Assembly: GCA_959347315.1 (NCBI GenBank)
Contig: OY365813.1
Span: forward strand, 15,117,208-15,181,207
Source of the DNA: Bimastos eiseni
Taxonomy: Eukaryota; Annelida; Clitellata; Crassiclitellata; Lumbricidae
Direction: 5' to 3'
DNA length: 64,000 bases
This document shows positions 33,626 through 47,941 of the stretch, piece after piece. Position 1 is the first letter of the stretch. Each line of letters begins with the position of its first letter. The position numbers were made by a program, and so were the translations under genes. Under the pieces are notes generated by a model that ran no database searches, had not been told where the DNA came from, and was given only the letters and a program-made list of their open reading frames with translations.

Positions 33626-34493
33626 TTATCAGTCTCATGCATACGATTCACTCAGAATGATGTATTTTATGGTAACCTTTTCAGCCTGAGTTCGGTCGGG
33701 AGCTCTTCTGAGTAGTAACCTTGAAGGAGAGCCATATAAATTTTCTTAATGAATGAATGAATGAACGAATGAATGGCAACGAAGCTATTAGCGAGCGGAA
33801 AGATAGTTGAAGTTCTACTTTCAAAACCACAGTTTATGGAATTTCTATTCAGACCGGCATAATCCAACTTTTTCAAAGTTGAGATCTGTATGCCTGCAAT
33901 TATAGAGATCGCCAGAGAAAATGCAGGTGAATGACTGAACCCATGCAATCGAATAATGGAATCACAGGTGGATGCATGCATCGGAAAGAGAATTCTAATA
34001 AAATTATTAATTATTAAAATTTTAATCTTATCTATTAACTGTTGCAGGTACTTGTATACGCATTATTGGTTACGCAGAGGAAGCTGCTTATGCTATGCAA
34101 GTAGGCCTCGTCTCTAAATAAAGCCGTAGTGTTAAAAATTAATTGAGCATTCGTCGGTCGATTTACGCTAGCCCATATATATATATATATACGTCGTATT
34201 ACACCCGGAAGATATACAATACAATGCAACCGCAATTTCATAATGCCATCCTTACAGTAGTTTCGAAGTGCATACTGAAGCCGGGCAATCATTGTCATTG
34301 AGAGCAGAGACATATAATATATATATTTATATATATATATATACAATTATACATGTAGGCCTAGGTAGACTGAAAGAGGTGACTGTTTAGTTTATACATG
34401 TTATAAATATATGTAAAACATATATATAAGTAAATAAATATATGAATCTTATCATCCTATTTCCTCCGGGTGTAATACAACATAATATAAATT

Positions 34494-34530
<37 letters not shown>

Positions 34531-35247
34531 CACAGAATAATACACGTATCCATCACCGGAAGTTAATGGTTACCCTTCGATTATAAAACGGAAATTGTTC
34601 CGGTTCTCGGGGTATACTATACTGTCGTTGGTCATACAACAATTTAATCCGCTTTCCGATTAATGAAAAATGCCTGGAGACGCAAAAGATCAATCGTGAA
34701 AGTAATCGGGAGAATAATCGGAAAAGTTATAGGCGAATATATTTAGTGTGTGCATTCGTTCATCCTGTCGCGATGTAAGCCGAAGGCTTGTATGATCGTA
34801 GAAGGACAGAAATGGCCTCCAGGTTGTATTTGGGGTTGTATCCATGAAGAGAAAATGAGTTATCTGATGATGAAAATGAAATATGATTGTAGATTGTAGA
34901 TGTTGCACTTATGACCATTCTGTACTCTATTTCACGGTAATGAAATCGCACGGCTCGTGAATAGTTTAGCTTAAGCCTTAAGGCCAGGGTCGGAGACTTA
35001 GAGCAACGATTCCAACCTGTGGCCCGCGTGCCAAAACTCCAAAAGTGGCCCGCCAGGCCTCAAAAAGTAGTCCTCGATCTATAAAGGATATTAAAAATTG
35101 TACGTGCAAAAATGAATATTTTACAGACTAATTAGTTTTGCTAATCTTAAATGATTGAACCGGAATCTATCCATATGTGATTTGATTCTATTCTAAAATA
35201 AAAATCTGTTAAAACATAAAATAATTATTTTAACCTTGTGGTCCATC

Positions 35248-35277
35248 CAATATATAGAGGATATCCTCTATATATTG
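35248..35277. repeat. 30-bp palindrome, third copy
   Basis: Identical to 23,120-23,149. Confidence 0.9.
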
Positions 35278-37294
35278 TTAAATAAGTCGAAAAAGTTGGG
35301 AACCCGAACCACATGAGTGGAACTATAAGGCCCCTCTTTTGGTGACGTTAGGCATATTACCTTTGCTCTAACTATAAGATATCTTTGAGGGATAATGCCT
35401 TACACAGGATTTCGCACTTCCATAGGATTGAACCAATCATCTGCTACCTGCAAGTATCTCTGATCGATACCTGGCTGAAGATGTATTAGCGCAACCCCAG
35501 CTAAGTCAGAATAGTCTCTCGGAGAGATAGTGTATTACAAACAACTTTATTGCTAGGCATACAGAAAGGCGAGACTATATGACTAATCTACATACATCAG
35601 ATATGTTCAGATTCACAATTAGAACACAATGGATTTAGATAACAATCATCGTATAGAAAAAGAAACCAAGTACCTGAGGATAATTGATTACCGAGAATAT
35701 CGTCTAAAGTAGGGAACAGTAGTACGTGAGACAGCCTTCTCTGTTCTCATCAGTGTTGAACGACCACAACCACTCGCGCTACTTCCATTCCACCTTCTCC
35801 GTTTCGTCAACTCCTCTCGTTCTTCACCGTCCATCTTCCTTGCTCCAGCCCGACCAAAAACCAACCACTCCTTCTCTCTCTTCTCTCTTCCTTTATATAT
35901 CATCCGTCCCACAGGCCGTCTCTCTAGCCTCTGATAAGGATAGGGCGTAAGTATATACCGAAGGGAAGGCCCGCACAGAGCAGCACCCAGAAGGACCCAA
36001 TAACTACCCATCCTAAAACAAGGAACTAATAATATATATATAGATTATAGGGTTATAGAACCGCAGGAGTGGACGATCCCGTCAAATATTTCCTGTGGCG
36101 GGGACGAAACTGCTTATATCTTCAATATTTCATAAATATTTCACAAATATTATAACTTTCTACAGTGTTTCTGCTGTTCATCCTTGTTCCTGTATCCATA
36201 TTTTTGAATTGAAATGTTACCGACCTGACCCACAACCCCCAATCGTCGACCCGTTCCCAAACCTAGTACCAAGTCTTCGTCTATGCCTAAAGCATATCGC
36301 GTTAGAAATGTACATAGGCATACATATTTCTTCCCTTGACTTCAACTCCAGGTCTTGCTCCCTGATATTGGCATGACTGATTTTAAAAATGGAGTAGCGT
36401 TTGGCTATCCAACGCAGGCGCAAATTATTGCTCTAGAATTCTGGATATCAGGTTGAATTTTTCTGGATTGAGGAAGCTCAGTCACGGATTTCTGCAATAA
36501 AGCTACTTAGCCAGCACACACTGCACCCAGTTAAGAACATAATTGAGCATATTATATATAAATATATGTATATATATATATATATGAATTATAATTAAAG
36601 CACTTTGTCTTGAAGGTAGCTAATCATCGCCAAAGACTTTGTTTCTCTCCAACTAATCTAATCTCCGCTAATCAATCGGAGGAGCTTCCAAATTGACTGC
36701 ATCAATCTTTCTGCGGCAGTTGGCAGCTAATGGCATCATGCATCAATTATCCAGTCTGCTGCGTCATCAAGGATTGCGCTGGGCTTCTGACGTCTTTGTC
36801 GCCAAATGACGCCGTTTACCATAATCGACAGTGACGTCAACTTGACGATTATTGCTGAAACAGCAAAAGTTGCGCGAGATGTGAGCCGGAAATGATGAAT
36901 GCTCGTATTCGGGAAAGCCAAATTGGGATTCGTTGAGCGGAAAGAAGTGGATGGAAAGACACGTCCGGGGTGATGGGGTCAAAGAAGGGGTATGTGCCGC
37001 ATCGGGGTAGGTAAAAGTGTCTAGGATGTTGGCTCATTATTAGGAGGCGCTTTCAACTAACTATTCGTGCGTGGTTCGCTCGCGGAAAAGCATGTTGCTC
37101 CTATAGCGAATTCTAGGAATTCATGTTTTGCCGGCGTTGCTTCTATAGGTGGTTAGTGCTATCAAAGAGACAGCACCTTATGACCGATTCCCTTGACATT
37201 GACCTCGCTAACCATTTCGTTCCGTACGAAATCGGTTCGTATTTTATGCACTAGATAGAAGTAAGTTAAGTAACAGATCCATAGGACAGAACTC

Positions 37295-38936
37295 TATACG
37301 GTGACACAAAAGTTCGTTCACCGTTTTCAAAATGCTTTTCTCAGTAACGGCTTTATATTTGTTTATGATATTTTGTCAGTGGATACACATATCAAACGAA
37401 AGATACTGGTACAAGTTTGGTTTTCATCCGGTTCGTTTTTGCCATATTAAAAAATTGAAGAGGACCGTTTCCCGGAAACAACAGTACTGTGATGCGATAC
37501 AGTATGTACCTCATGTTATCAATGTTATCACATAAAATCTTTGGCCTAGTGGACCATAACACATCAAATTGCCATCTAAATCTTACAGACGTAGGCTATC
37601 AGCGCACAGTATTTGTGTTCTGCTAAATGAGTCAATGACAGCACCGACTCAACACGGCATTGGCTGTATCAGGTAGTGAAATGTTCCAACTTCTGTCGAT
37701 CTCCATGCTCGCTGGAGGCGATGTTTGAGCTGATCAACTCTGTGTGGCTCAGGATTTTTATAAAGGTGACCGTTCATTCGTCGCAGATCATTTCGTCGCA
37801 ATTCATTTTGTCGCATATCGGTTAGGGTCAGGCTATGCGTGGTGAGGATCGTTTAGGGTCAGGTTATGCGTGATGATGGTCGTTTATATGGTCAGGTAAT
37901 GCGTGGTGAGGGTCAGGAAAGTCAATCCCCCTGAGTGATGGAGGCAAACCCTCGGTCAGAGTTTCAGGAATGCAAAATATTCCCCCCGTAGGACGCAAAA
38001 TTTTTTCCCCTACCTGAAATTGGACGCCCCTGGAGGGGCATTTAGGGTCAGGGTATGCGTGGCGAGGGTCGTTTAAGGTCAGGGTTAGGGTTAGTGTGGT
38101 TTTTTAAAAATGCTACGAAATGAATGCGACGAAATGATCTGCGACGAAATGAATGCGACGAAATTATCTGCGACGAAATCAATGGGAACTCTTTATAAAC
38201 GATGAGAGACAAAATACTTCACAAGTTCTCAGCAGGAGAGAGGTCCGGAGTGTTAAGTGGCCAATCCTTCGACTACTTGTGTGACGGATGATAATAGTCT
38301 AGCTATGTCGTCGTTACAGCTGATGTATAAGAGCGTGTATCATTCTGCTGAAATACTCCAAGATTATTGTTAACAAATAACTTTCGTTGAACAGCACTGC
38401 TGTTGTCTGATTGTCTATCGAACACTGGCTTTACGTTCATGTATTGCTCGAGAATGTTTGTGATGTTATACTGAGAGTGTAGCCTGGTACTATTTGGCAC
38501 AAAGTGAAGGCTAGTAAGACACTCGGACGACATCCGACTGACGGACTAAACGTTATCTGTGGAGCCGATCGAACGGTCTCCTCCAGTGAACCCCAAACTG
38601 TAGTGTTGTGTGCATTCGGTACATAAAGCACCTTGAACGGCGACTCATCAGTAAACAATGCATTAGGTCAGTCTTCCACAGTCCAGTGTCGATGTTCCTA
38701 GTTTTACTCAATTAAGCGGCGTGAATAATGATGACGTCATATCCATAAAAGAACCAAAACTACACCTCGCACGCTGTGACACTGTCACGTCAATTAACGA
38801 ACGTTCGACTTAAAACTGTTTTTAGATATATAATATGAGTCTTGAGTAGGTTTGAAAAATATTTAAGAGATCAGAATCATTTTGACCGAAATATTTAAGT
38901 TTGAAAACGGTGATCAACCTTTTGTGTCACCCTATA
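37295..38936 (-). mobile_element. Tc1/mariner-like element, third copy
   Basis: Carries the same terminal repeats and nested CGTCGCA insert as 19,463-21,104. The left terminus reads TATACGGTGACAC, and the right has a TGATCAACCTTTTGTGTCAC variant not seen in the arms. Confidence 0.8.
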
Positions 38937-39351
38937 TGTTGCTATCTCAATCAACCAATGCATCGAAATTTATATAGCCACTCCAGGATATAGCTGAAAG
39001 AGCTCCAGATTTCGATTTGTGACTTGTCTATCAGCGTATAATTGCAAATGAATTTCCACAGGTGATCAGTGAAGTAATTCACAAGCAAACCAGCCAGAGA
39101 GATAAAATCATACAGATAAACAGAAGCACAGGCATACACATAGGCGAACAAAGAGATATGCACTATTCTTTCTGTATATTATCTTTTCGAGGACTTCCTC
39201 GAAAGATCTGTCCGTGGTTCGTTTCAGTGTATAAGAGAGTACAATTGCTTCAGAGAAAGAAGTGATTATAATAATACAGGTCTGTGTGAAACATGGAGGT
39301 AACGTGGTGACACTTACCTCAGGTGCCTGAAGGAGTATCGAGTCTGAGGAA

Positions 39352-39859
39352 AGATAATATACAGAAAGAAGATTCTGCAAGAAGAGATTCTGCGGCTAGT
39401 CCCGCAAGTAGAAGCCTCGCGGGTGAAACCGCGAGTCAAGATATTGCAATTACACATTAAAGTGAATAGATTTCAATAAAACGAGGGGAGTAACTGTGAC
39501 AGACATAGGTAGCCATTAAGAATATTACCAAAAAACCGTAAGACAATCAAGAAGACATACTGCGGGGACACCGCAAGTACAGATATTACGTTGAGTAACT
39601 CAAGTAAAGATACACGGGAAAACCGCGAGCAAAGACATTGCTATAGGACATGCAAGTCAACAGATTGCTGGTAAACGGCGTGAGTAAGTAGGACCACGTT
39701 AAGTAGCCAAGTATATGTATGTATCGAACGTATTTATATTTCCCAGTATGTATCAACGGCTCCATCGGAATCTCTCTCGGACTGTTTTCAAAGGCTTCAC
39801 GGGGCCGCCCTCCCCGTATTTTAACCATTGGGGAACTTCCCCGTATGTTGTCTAAACGA
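39352..39859 (-). other. Right-arm-specific 508-bp segment with hairpins
   Basis: Where the left arm has about 48 unrelated bases (31,425-31,472), the right arm has this stretch. It contains several short stem-loops such as CTCGCGGTTTCACCCGCGAG, CTTGCGGTGTCCCCGCAG and CTTGCGGGACTAGCCGCAG (minus strand). It probably belongs to the LTR-like block, with the left arm deleted. Confidence 0.6.
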
Positions 39860-40400
39860 CCGCCCAGATCATTTTTTCTCGATTATAATCATTTCCAACG
39901 GCTACCGTAAACTGTCTGATTATTTATGATCGACTCCGCTTGGGATTTACTAGGCACGTTGTATTAACGGCCACCGAGGCCTCTCTCGATATAAACGTTC
40001 GGTTCCTCGGGGCTTTACCCGATCTCTATTTCTCACGGCCACCGACGGGTCACCATCTTCCCCGTATTCCCGTACAGAACTGTCATTCATTCATTTATTT
40101 CTATAGATCGGGTCTCTACGCACTCTCGAACGGCACCCAGACCTGTGAGCATTTCTCACGATCGGTCTTTCCCCTTCAGCCTGTTGACTCGTACGATCAG
40201 GGCACGGTCCGTCTTGCGATCGACGGCAGAGGGACGCACCCCGCCAGATCAGCGAAAAGCAGCACCGGGGGCTGACCGCGAGAGCGGCTGTCACTAGAGG
40301 TCGTATTTATATGGGAAACTTTACGATCACTCAACGACCTTTGGTACAAGAGAACCACTCTACGTACGAAGCAGTACGAACCACTGCTCCACATATATTA
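39860..40400 (-). mobile_element. LTR-like block, right copy
   Basis: Mirror of 30,860-31,424, with TATAAATA (minus strand) at 40,304-40,311. Confidence 0.35.
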
Positions 40401-41649
40401 TATATGTAGCGATGCACCGTATGTCAGGCTATACTCAAGCCAATTCGTGCGTCTGCAAGCTATGCACTGAACTAAAAACTGTCGATCGGTCCTCCCTCCT
40501 ATACCAACACTGTAAGAAAATACACGTTAAATTAAGCGCTATGGCGATCCGATAATTTAAATAAATCATTCATTCGAGCCTTGTAGCCTGTCCGCCATAT
40601 ATGTATACCCTATTTGACTACGTATACCTGCCTGCACTGTGTCATTGGACATTGTTCATCATGTAGACAGTTTTATTGGAATAGTAAGTATATATGAATG
40701 CATATATGTCTATACAAGTATAAAAACATCTATGCATACATACATACATAGATAAATAAGAGTTTTGATAGTGCAGCAAGGATGGCATGAAGGTCTAAAG
40801 TTGCCCGATCCATTGGGCCTGTCATATCTCATTATATAGAGAACAAGTAACGCCTGCCTAGGATTATGTAAATTTGTAGGTCATTCGCAAGGGCATATTC
40901 CGTGTGAAATAGGCAGTCTGCTTTTCGATCTCGAATGTTCCAAATATCGTGAGAACTTTATTTCCTGGGTCTTTTAGATGGACTCAAGACGAATCTTGCA
41001 CACGCAATGTTCTGCTCAAGTACCTTTGTGGTAGACCTCTCTATAGTTTATATATGTGTATGCGCCCAAATTATTATCAAATTGAATACGACGAAAGAAT
41101 GCTGAGTTATTGTATTGTTGCCCTCAAGTTTCTCTGTGAGCATATATAAATACACATTTGGTCGAATGCGTGTCATTGGCCAAAAAGTTACAGTTCCCAA
41201 ACACTGCTAATATTAGCTAGACTGTACTTACTTACCTTCTTTAGTCTGTCTGATTATAATACACTACAATATACCCATCGCGCTATGATGAAACCATACA
41301 GCGTTTAGCGGTCTAGCTATTTATCATACGGTTTACGAATATTGACGTCATAATAGAAACACGATCAAAGAACCGTCGTGTTTTCAAACATTTGTCGTCG
41401 GAGCATTCTCTCGCATGGAATATCGGAACATCTTTCTGACCAACGCTAATCTAATAATTAATTTATGATTACTTGCACGGCGCCACTATAATAATGCTCA
41501 ATACATCGGATGATGGTCGCTGCTATTCAAAATTCTTGTATTAGTCGGGTTATGTCATACTATAGGTGTTGGTGCCCACCAGTAATGCTTGACAAACCTA
41601 TTGTTCTTGAACAATTCAAGGATGAACATTCAAGGATGAACATTCAAAG

Positions 41650-42072
41650 ATGACGTCACAGAAGTACGCTGAGCCCAGCACATTAAGAGGAGATGAACTC
41701 CTGATGAAGCATACTCTACTGCAGGCTGGATCCCTGCCCGATCCCATACCGTGGCCGTGGGTGCCTAGTGCCCAAACGCCGACCTTAACGAAGTCAGCCT
41801 CAACAGATATATCGACATATATACTTACGCGATCGCCTAGTCCATATTGCGGACTGCTCAAATATATTGGACTCATCCAGCTAAACAATCCGGCATATGG
41901 AATAACATGCCCCAGAATCAACCACGGCCTAGCAGTAACCACTGTTTCCATAATTCCTTGCTCTCAGAATTCCTATCGGCGGTTGCACCCCAACAACGTC
42001 AAGCGCAACCTATATGCTCAACGACCAAGGGAAGACCCAGAAGAGTCCCATCAATCTAACTTCTATATATAG
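41650..42072 (+). other. 140-codon ORF, right copy
   Basis: Translated sequence identical to 29,185-29,607 (-). Confidence 0.3.
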
Positions 42073-43403
42073 GCAAGCATTGTTATCATCAATCGATCTT
42101 CTATTTTACCGAAAACGGTTAGCGAATTATGCCGCGAATAATACTTATGTCGTGAACCTTTTTGTCTGCGGTCTGTGAACCATTTGTCTTTAAACATTTC
42201 TCGGTTGACCATTTTTTTAGGTAACGGCATTCCACAAGCGCAGATCGACGATTAGTTCCAGTCTTTCCAAAGAGAGTCAACGTAGGGTGAAAATCTGTTA
42301 AAAATTAAATTTATACACCGCCTATAGGCCTACCCTTATACCCCTTCAAGGAAATATATATTTAGGCGTTCAAAAGTGTAAAAATCAGGGTTTTATAAAG
42401 TAAGCGTGCATCTTTAAGAAATTATGCAAGTAAGTAAGTGATCAAGCGTTTGAGGAAGTACGAGGATGCACGCTTAATAGTTTAAGCAAGTGGGTCGATA
42501 ATTGAGTATGCAAGTATGAACTTAAGCGAGTAAGACTTAAAGTGTTAGTGAACGTATATGGATTATGGAAAGTGTACACATGTTTGAACGTGCTTCTATT
42601 GCGACAATATGTGACTACTTCAGGCACCTCAAACCATGGCACACAGCACCTACCACAATCATGATACATTTCCAACTTATTTTTCTAATTTCACCATTTC
42701 TCTTTAGTGGTAAGGAAGCATAAAGTTTGGATTGTTTCAGTAATTGTTATTAAACATTTAGCAATTTTTATGATTCTATCCGAGCCTTTTATCTTGTGGA
42801 ATGCATAATGAGTGTAATGATTAGGCTGATACTTCATTTTTCTTCGTTCTTCTATAATTTTTTAAGTATTTTTATAGTCATTATTACATTTTAAAAATAA
42901 CTAAAAGAACATTTTCATTTACCATTGTGGACATCTGTATTTTCTTCGTAATCAGAGCTTTGCGACGTCATATTTGAGGGGCATGACATTTGTGATGACG
43001 TGTGACGAAGGGGAGGAGGGGTAAAAATTCGTCAAAAATTACGTGACGTCATTTATGGATGGCCACTTATATTACTTCTATTGAGGCGCATTCTCTGAAT
43101 GCTGACCCGCTGTCTATCGATTTTGTTTTGACTAAACACCAATAGTAACTGTTCTCGAGTTCACGATTAGGCCAACACTTTCTTTTGCGCTCCAGGCTTG
43201 AAAACACTAAAAAAATTAACCTGGAAAATGCTCAATAACTCTATTAAAAAATGTAAAGCTTCTTCTTAAATCTGTCATCTTCCAATCATTCCACCAGCCT
43301 ACAACTCTTGCATTGAAGAATTTCTACAATTTTAGCCTGTGTCCCCAAGTTGCCTTGGAGCTAATTAAAAAACCTCTGGCGCTGAAGTCACTCCCTTCCT
43401 CCT

Positions 43404-43847
43404 GTGATAATTTTCTATTCTTCTATTAGAATGCACGGTCTTCCTGCAGTTAAGTGCAGCTCCGCTCAGTTCTCGATTAGGACATGCAGTATAGCTCTTC
43501 CGCTGGAAAGGAAGGAATTTCCAACAGGATTGGATCTTCCATCGACAAGTTCCGTTGAACCTGTGATCATTCTGGAATGTTCGTTTGAGTCGTTTTTGAG
43601 CACCGACGCAAATTTTGGTGTCGCAGGTCTAAGCCAATTCTCGCCTACAAAACGAAACAATAGGAAGCTGACGGCTCGTGCAGTTTTAATCGCTTTCTAC
43701 AATGGAAAGAGACAAGCAAAACGAGAGAACAATGATTCGTCAAAGCTTCCAAAACTCTGCCGCTATTCTCCCTGTGGGTGTGCTAGTCTTAAGCTTGGAC
43801 ACAGGAGGAGGGCAACGCTAGAATCATCTTTGTTGAGACGCGTATAG
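43404..43847 (+). other. Unidentified ORF, right copy, 147 codons
   Basis: Mirror of 27,240-27,578. The frame is open further at both ends than in the left arm. No domain is recognised. Confidence 0.25.
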
Positions 43848-43879
43848 TGTCGTTAATCATCAGCTAACTGAAGTAACCA

Positions 43880-44075
43880 AAGACTGTAACGCGTGCATAA
43901 TAATACTTTATATATACAACAATCCTTGCTTAGATTTATATAGCGCCCCTTCATAGGTGCTCCCAAATCCAGTCCCAAATAAGGGAACAAATTTAAGACA
44001 TGAATAGAAGGTATGATTAAACCTATGACCTCCAGCGGTTGAAACGCAGTCGAGCGCACTAGCTCAAGCAGCGCT
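43880..44075 (-). mobile_element. tRNA-derived SINE, right copy
   Basis: Mirror of 26,990-27,180. Confidence 0.55.
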
Positions 44076-44100
44076 GTGTATCCCAGTATATACGACCATG

Positions 44101-44525
44101 CTCCTCAGTCCTACTCACCAGCTGCATTGGCTTCCTGTTAATTCAGAATAAAATTCAAGTTGGCTTGTTTGACCTACAAAGCCCTTAGCACCAGTACTCC
44201 TACATATATTCGTGCTCTTCTAACTTCACGCATCCCTTCTCGTTGCCTGCGATCATCACGTACATGTCTTTTAGCTGAGCCTCGATGCAGAACAGTTTTT
44301 GGGTCTCGTGCATTTCATGCATCTGCTCCTAAGGAATGGAACCAAATGCTACTCTCTTCGTAGCTCAAATTCACTTAGTTTCTGCAAAAATAGACTCTCA
44401 TTGGCTTTCAAGGATTTGGAAATCCAATTGCATCTTCTCCTGGAAACTGATTATCCACGGCTCAGATTCACGTTTCGGTGTGACCTTGCGCGCGTTACAA
44501 ATTTAATTAATAAATAAATAATGAA
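44101..44525 (+). pseudogene. LINE reverse transcriptase remnant, right copy
   Basis: Mirror of 26,525-26,965. The CTYKALSTSTPTYIRALL and GSRAFHASAPKEWN blocks read in frame at 44,160-44,363. Confidence 0.8.
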
Positions 44526-44707
44526 TAAATGTGCAAACGAGGCCAGAATCAGAGGTGACCCGTTCCAAACATTAAGGCTACCAACGGAAAAGCGATTTAC
44601 GATGCAGAGTTAGACTTATGAGCGCAAATCTGCGCAAATCTGATGAAAGTTTGGAAGGTAAACAGCTTGATCAAGTATTCACAGAGGCGAAATATATACA
44701 AACCTAC

Positions 44708-45653
44708 CTGCATGTATCAGGTGTTTCAATTCAGGAGTCTGAAGAGAGGCGAACTTCCCGAGGCTGAGCCTCCGGGGACCCGGCTGGGGAATCACCGCCT
44801 CCCTGCAGGACGTTTGACCCTTAGGTCGCACTGCCTCCACTGGCAGGACCCTCCGTCTTTTCTTCGGCAGCTTGGCCCTGGCCTGCGTGTGCGAGTAGAA
44901 GAGGGCGAAGTTGCTAACGATTACGGGGACGGGCAGGGCTATGGTCAGCACCCCCATGAGGGCGCACAGCGACCCGACGAACATGCCCAGGTAGGTCTTC
45001 GGAGTTATATCCCCGTACCCCACCGTCGTCATGGTTACGACGGCCCACCAGAGTCCGACGGGGATCGAGGTGAAGTCGTTCGTGGGGTTGTACTGGATCC
45101 GTTCAGCATAGTAAACCAGGCATGCCGAGATGACGATACCGATGACGAGGAAGAAGATGAGTAGGAGGAGCTCGTGAGCAGAGGCCTTGAACGTGTGAAT
45201 GAATATCTTCAGTCCGGGGGAGTGGCGCGTCAGTTTGAACAGCCGCATGATGCGGACGATGTTAAGGAACTCGAGGACGTCGTTCTCCTCCCTCTGCAGC
45301 CGCGTCAGAAGGAGGTCGAGGTAGAAGGACAGCGTCGCCACGAGGTCGATGATGTTGACGGGTGCTCGAACGAAATCCAGCCTGCCCGGACTGACGACGA
45401 GCCTGACAACGAGTTCGAAAGTGAACCAGGCGTTGCAGGCACACTCGAAGAGGAAGAAGGCGGAATGGGGCTCTGTCGTTCGCTTCTCCAGCGTCCACTG
45501 GGTCGTACGATTGGCCTCCGAGGGATGAGGCGAGTCGTCGCTACGGGTCATTGGGGAGATGCGCACGGCTGCGACACGCATCGATGGATGCGTCTTTAGG
45601 CAGAAGGATAGGATGGACATGACGATGAAGAAGACGGAGAGAAGGGATAACAC
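44708..45653 (-). CDS. Shaw: Shaw/Kv3-type potassium channel, S1-S6 exon (right copy)
   Basis: The translated exon is identical in protein sequence to 25,413-26,358, with all functional landmarks intact: R/K-x-x spaced S4, TTVGYGD filter, PVPVIV hinge and the [10 protein letters not shown] post-S6 motif. The acceptor and GTAGGT donor are also preserved. It converges on the left copy, so the two genes are tail to tail with the truncated copy between them. Both copies look functional. With the T1 exon 6.1 kb upstream on the same strand, this is a second complete core gene, unless the palindrome is an assembly artefact. Confidence 0.92.
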
Positions 45654-45829
45654 CTGTTACGTATCCATGGCAACAGGTGGCAGTTTAGATCGACAGTTTA
45701 TGAAGCAGTTAGTAACATAGATAAACATAAGGTTAAGTCTTCATTCCCCGTGTACACGGGAACGGCAATTATAGAGAGCACCACGCTTTCTCTGTTGTTG
45801 GCCGTTTGGAATGAAATGGGCTCCCATTA

Positions 45830-46327
45830 GGGCCCATCCACATGTTACGTACGCAAAAAATCGAATTTTCGGACCCCCTTCTCCTGTTGCAACGTGTACA
45901 TTTTGTCGACCACCTCCACCAGAGCGTACGTACATTTGAGCTTTACCCCCGCCCCCCATTGAAAAGGTTAAATAGCTAAAAACATCTATAAGACATTGAT
46001 TTTACCGCTGGCTATTTAGTTTTGCTAAGCATCATATTTAACAGGTTAAATTTTGTAACTGTTATGAAGAAATAAAACACTAACAACGCTTGCATTTGAA
46101 ACCGTTTTAATGCTACATAAAATTGGTTAAGCAGGAATATAGTCGGTAATTAGGTTTACAGCTCTGATTTCCCATATTCTGTATTGTGGACGTCATAATT
46201 AGACAATTATATTTGCGTACGTACATATTCGCGGGATCTCCCTCCCCATACGCACCCGTACGCAAAATGGCCGAAATTTTAAACCTCTCCCTCCCCTTCG
46301 CTGCGTACGTAATATGTGAACGGCCCC
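45830..46327. mobile_element. Harbinger-like MITE, right copy
   Basis: Mirror of 24,739-25,236 with the same TAA (TTA) flanks. Confidence 0.75.
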
Positions 46328-47941
46328 TTATCAGTCTCATGCATACGATTCACTCAGAATGATGTTTTTTATGGTAACCTTTTCAGCCTGAGTTCGGTCG
46401 GGAGCTCTTCTGAGTAGTAACCTTGAAGGAGAGCCACATAAATTTTCTTAATGAATGAATGAACGAATGAATGGCAACGAAGCTATTAGCGAGCGGAAAG
46501 ATAGTTGAGGTTCTACATTCAAAACCATCGTTTATAAAGTTTCTATTCAGACCTGCATAATCCAACTTTTTCAAAGTTGAGATCTGTATGCCTGCAATTA
46601 CAGAGATCGCCAGAGAAAATGCAGGTGAATGACTGAACCCATGCAATCGAATAATGGAATCACAGGTGGATGCATGCATCGGAAAGAGAATTCTAATAAA
46701 ATTATTAATTATTAAAATATTAATCTTATCTATTAACTGTTGCAGGTACTTGTATACGCATTATTGGTTGCGCAGAGGAAGCTGCTTATGCTATGCAAGT
46801 AGGCCTCGTCTCTAAATAAAGCCGTAGTGTTAAAAATTAATTGAGCATTCGTCGGTCGATTTACGCTAGCCCATATATATATATATATACGTCGTATTAC
46901 ACCCGGAAGATATACAATACAATGCAACCGCAATTTCATAATGCCATCCTTACAGTAGTTTCGAAGTGCATACTGAAGCCGGGCAATCATTGTCATTGAG
47001 AGCAGAGACATATAATATATATATATATATACAATTATACATGTAGGCCTAGGTAGACTGAAAGAGGTGACTGTTTAGTTTATACATGTTATAAATATAT
47101 GTAAAACATATATATAAGTAAATAAATATATGAATCTTATCATCCTATTTCCTCCGGGTGTAATACAACATAATATAAATTTAAATATATATATATATAT
47201 ATATAAATAACACAGAATAATACACGTATCCATCAACGGAAGTTAATGGTTACCCTTCGATTATAAAACGGAAATTGTTCCGGTTCTCGGGGTATACTAT
47301 ACTGTCGTTGGTCATACAACAATTTAATCCGCTTTCCGATTAATGAAAAATGCCTGGAGACGCAAAAGATCAATCGTGAAAGTAATCGGGAGAATAATCG
47401 GAAAAGTTATAGGCGAATATATTTAGTGTGTGCATTCGTTCATCCTGTCGCGATGTAAGCCGAAGGCTTGTATGATCGTAGAAGGACAGAAATGGCCTCC
47501 AGGTTGTATTTGGGGTTGTATCCATGAAGAGAAAATGAGTTATCTGATGATGAAAATGAAATATGATTGTAGATTGTAGATGTTGCACTTATGGCCATTC
47601 TGTACTCTATTTCACGGTAATGAAATCGCACGGCTCGTGAATAGTTTAGCTTAAGCCTTAAGGCCAGGGTCGGAGACTTAGAGCAACGATTCCAACCTGT
47701 GGCCCGCGTGCCAAAACTCCAAAAGTGGCCCGCCAGGCCTCAAAAAGTAGTCCTCGATCTATAAAGGATATTAAAAATTGTACGTGCAAAAATGAATATT
47801 TTACAGACTAATTAGTTTTGCTAATCTTAAATGATTGAACCGGAATCTATCCATATGTGATTTGATTCTATTCTAAAATAAAAATCTGTTAAAACATAAA
47901 ATAATTATTTTAACCTTGTGGTCCATCCAATATATAGAGGA

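Larger units (their letters stand above)
32306..39163 (-). repeat. Third, truncated copy of the channel intron and core
   Basis: Reverse complement of left-arm 19,236-26,058 and direct repeat of the matching right-arm stretch. It starts immediately after the selectivity filter of the S1-S6 exon and stops about 11 bases downstream of the T1 exon. It carries the Tc1-like element with its nested insert, both MITEs and the 30-bp palindrome. It has more private substitutions than the two arms have from each other in the exon, so it is probably older or freer to drift. Confidence 0.92.
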
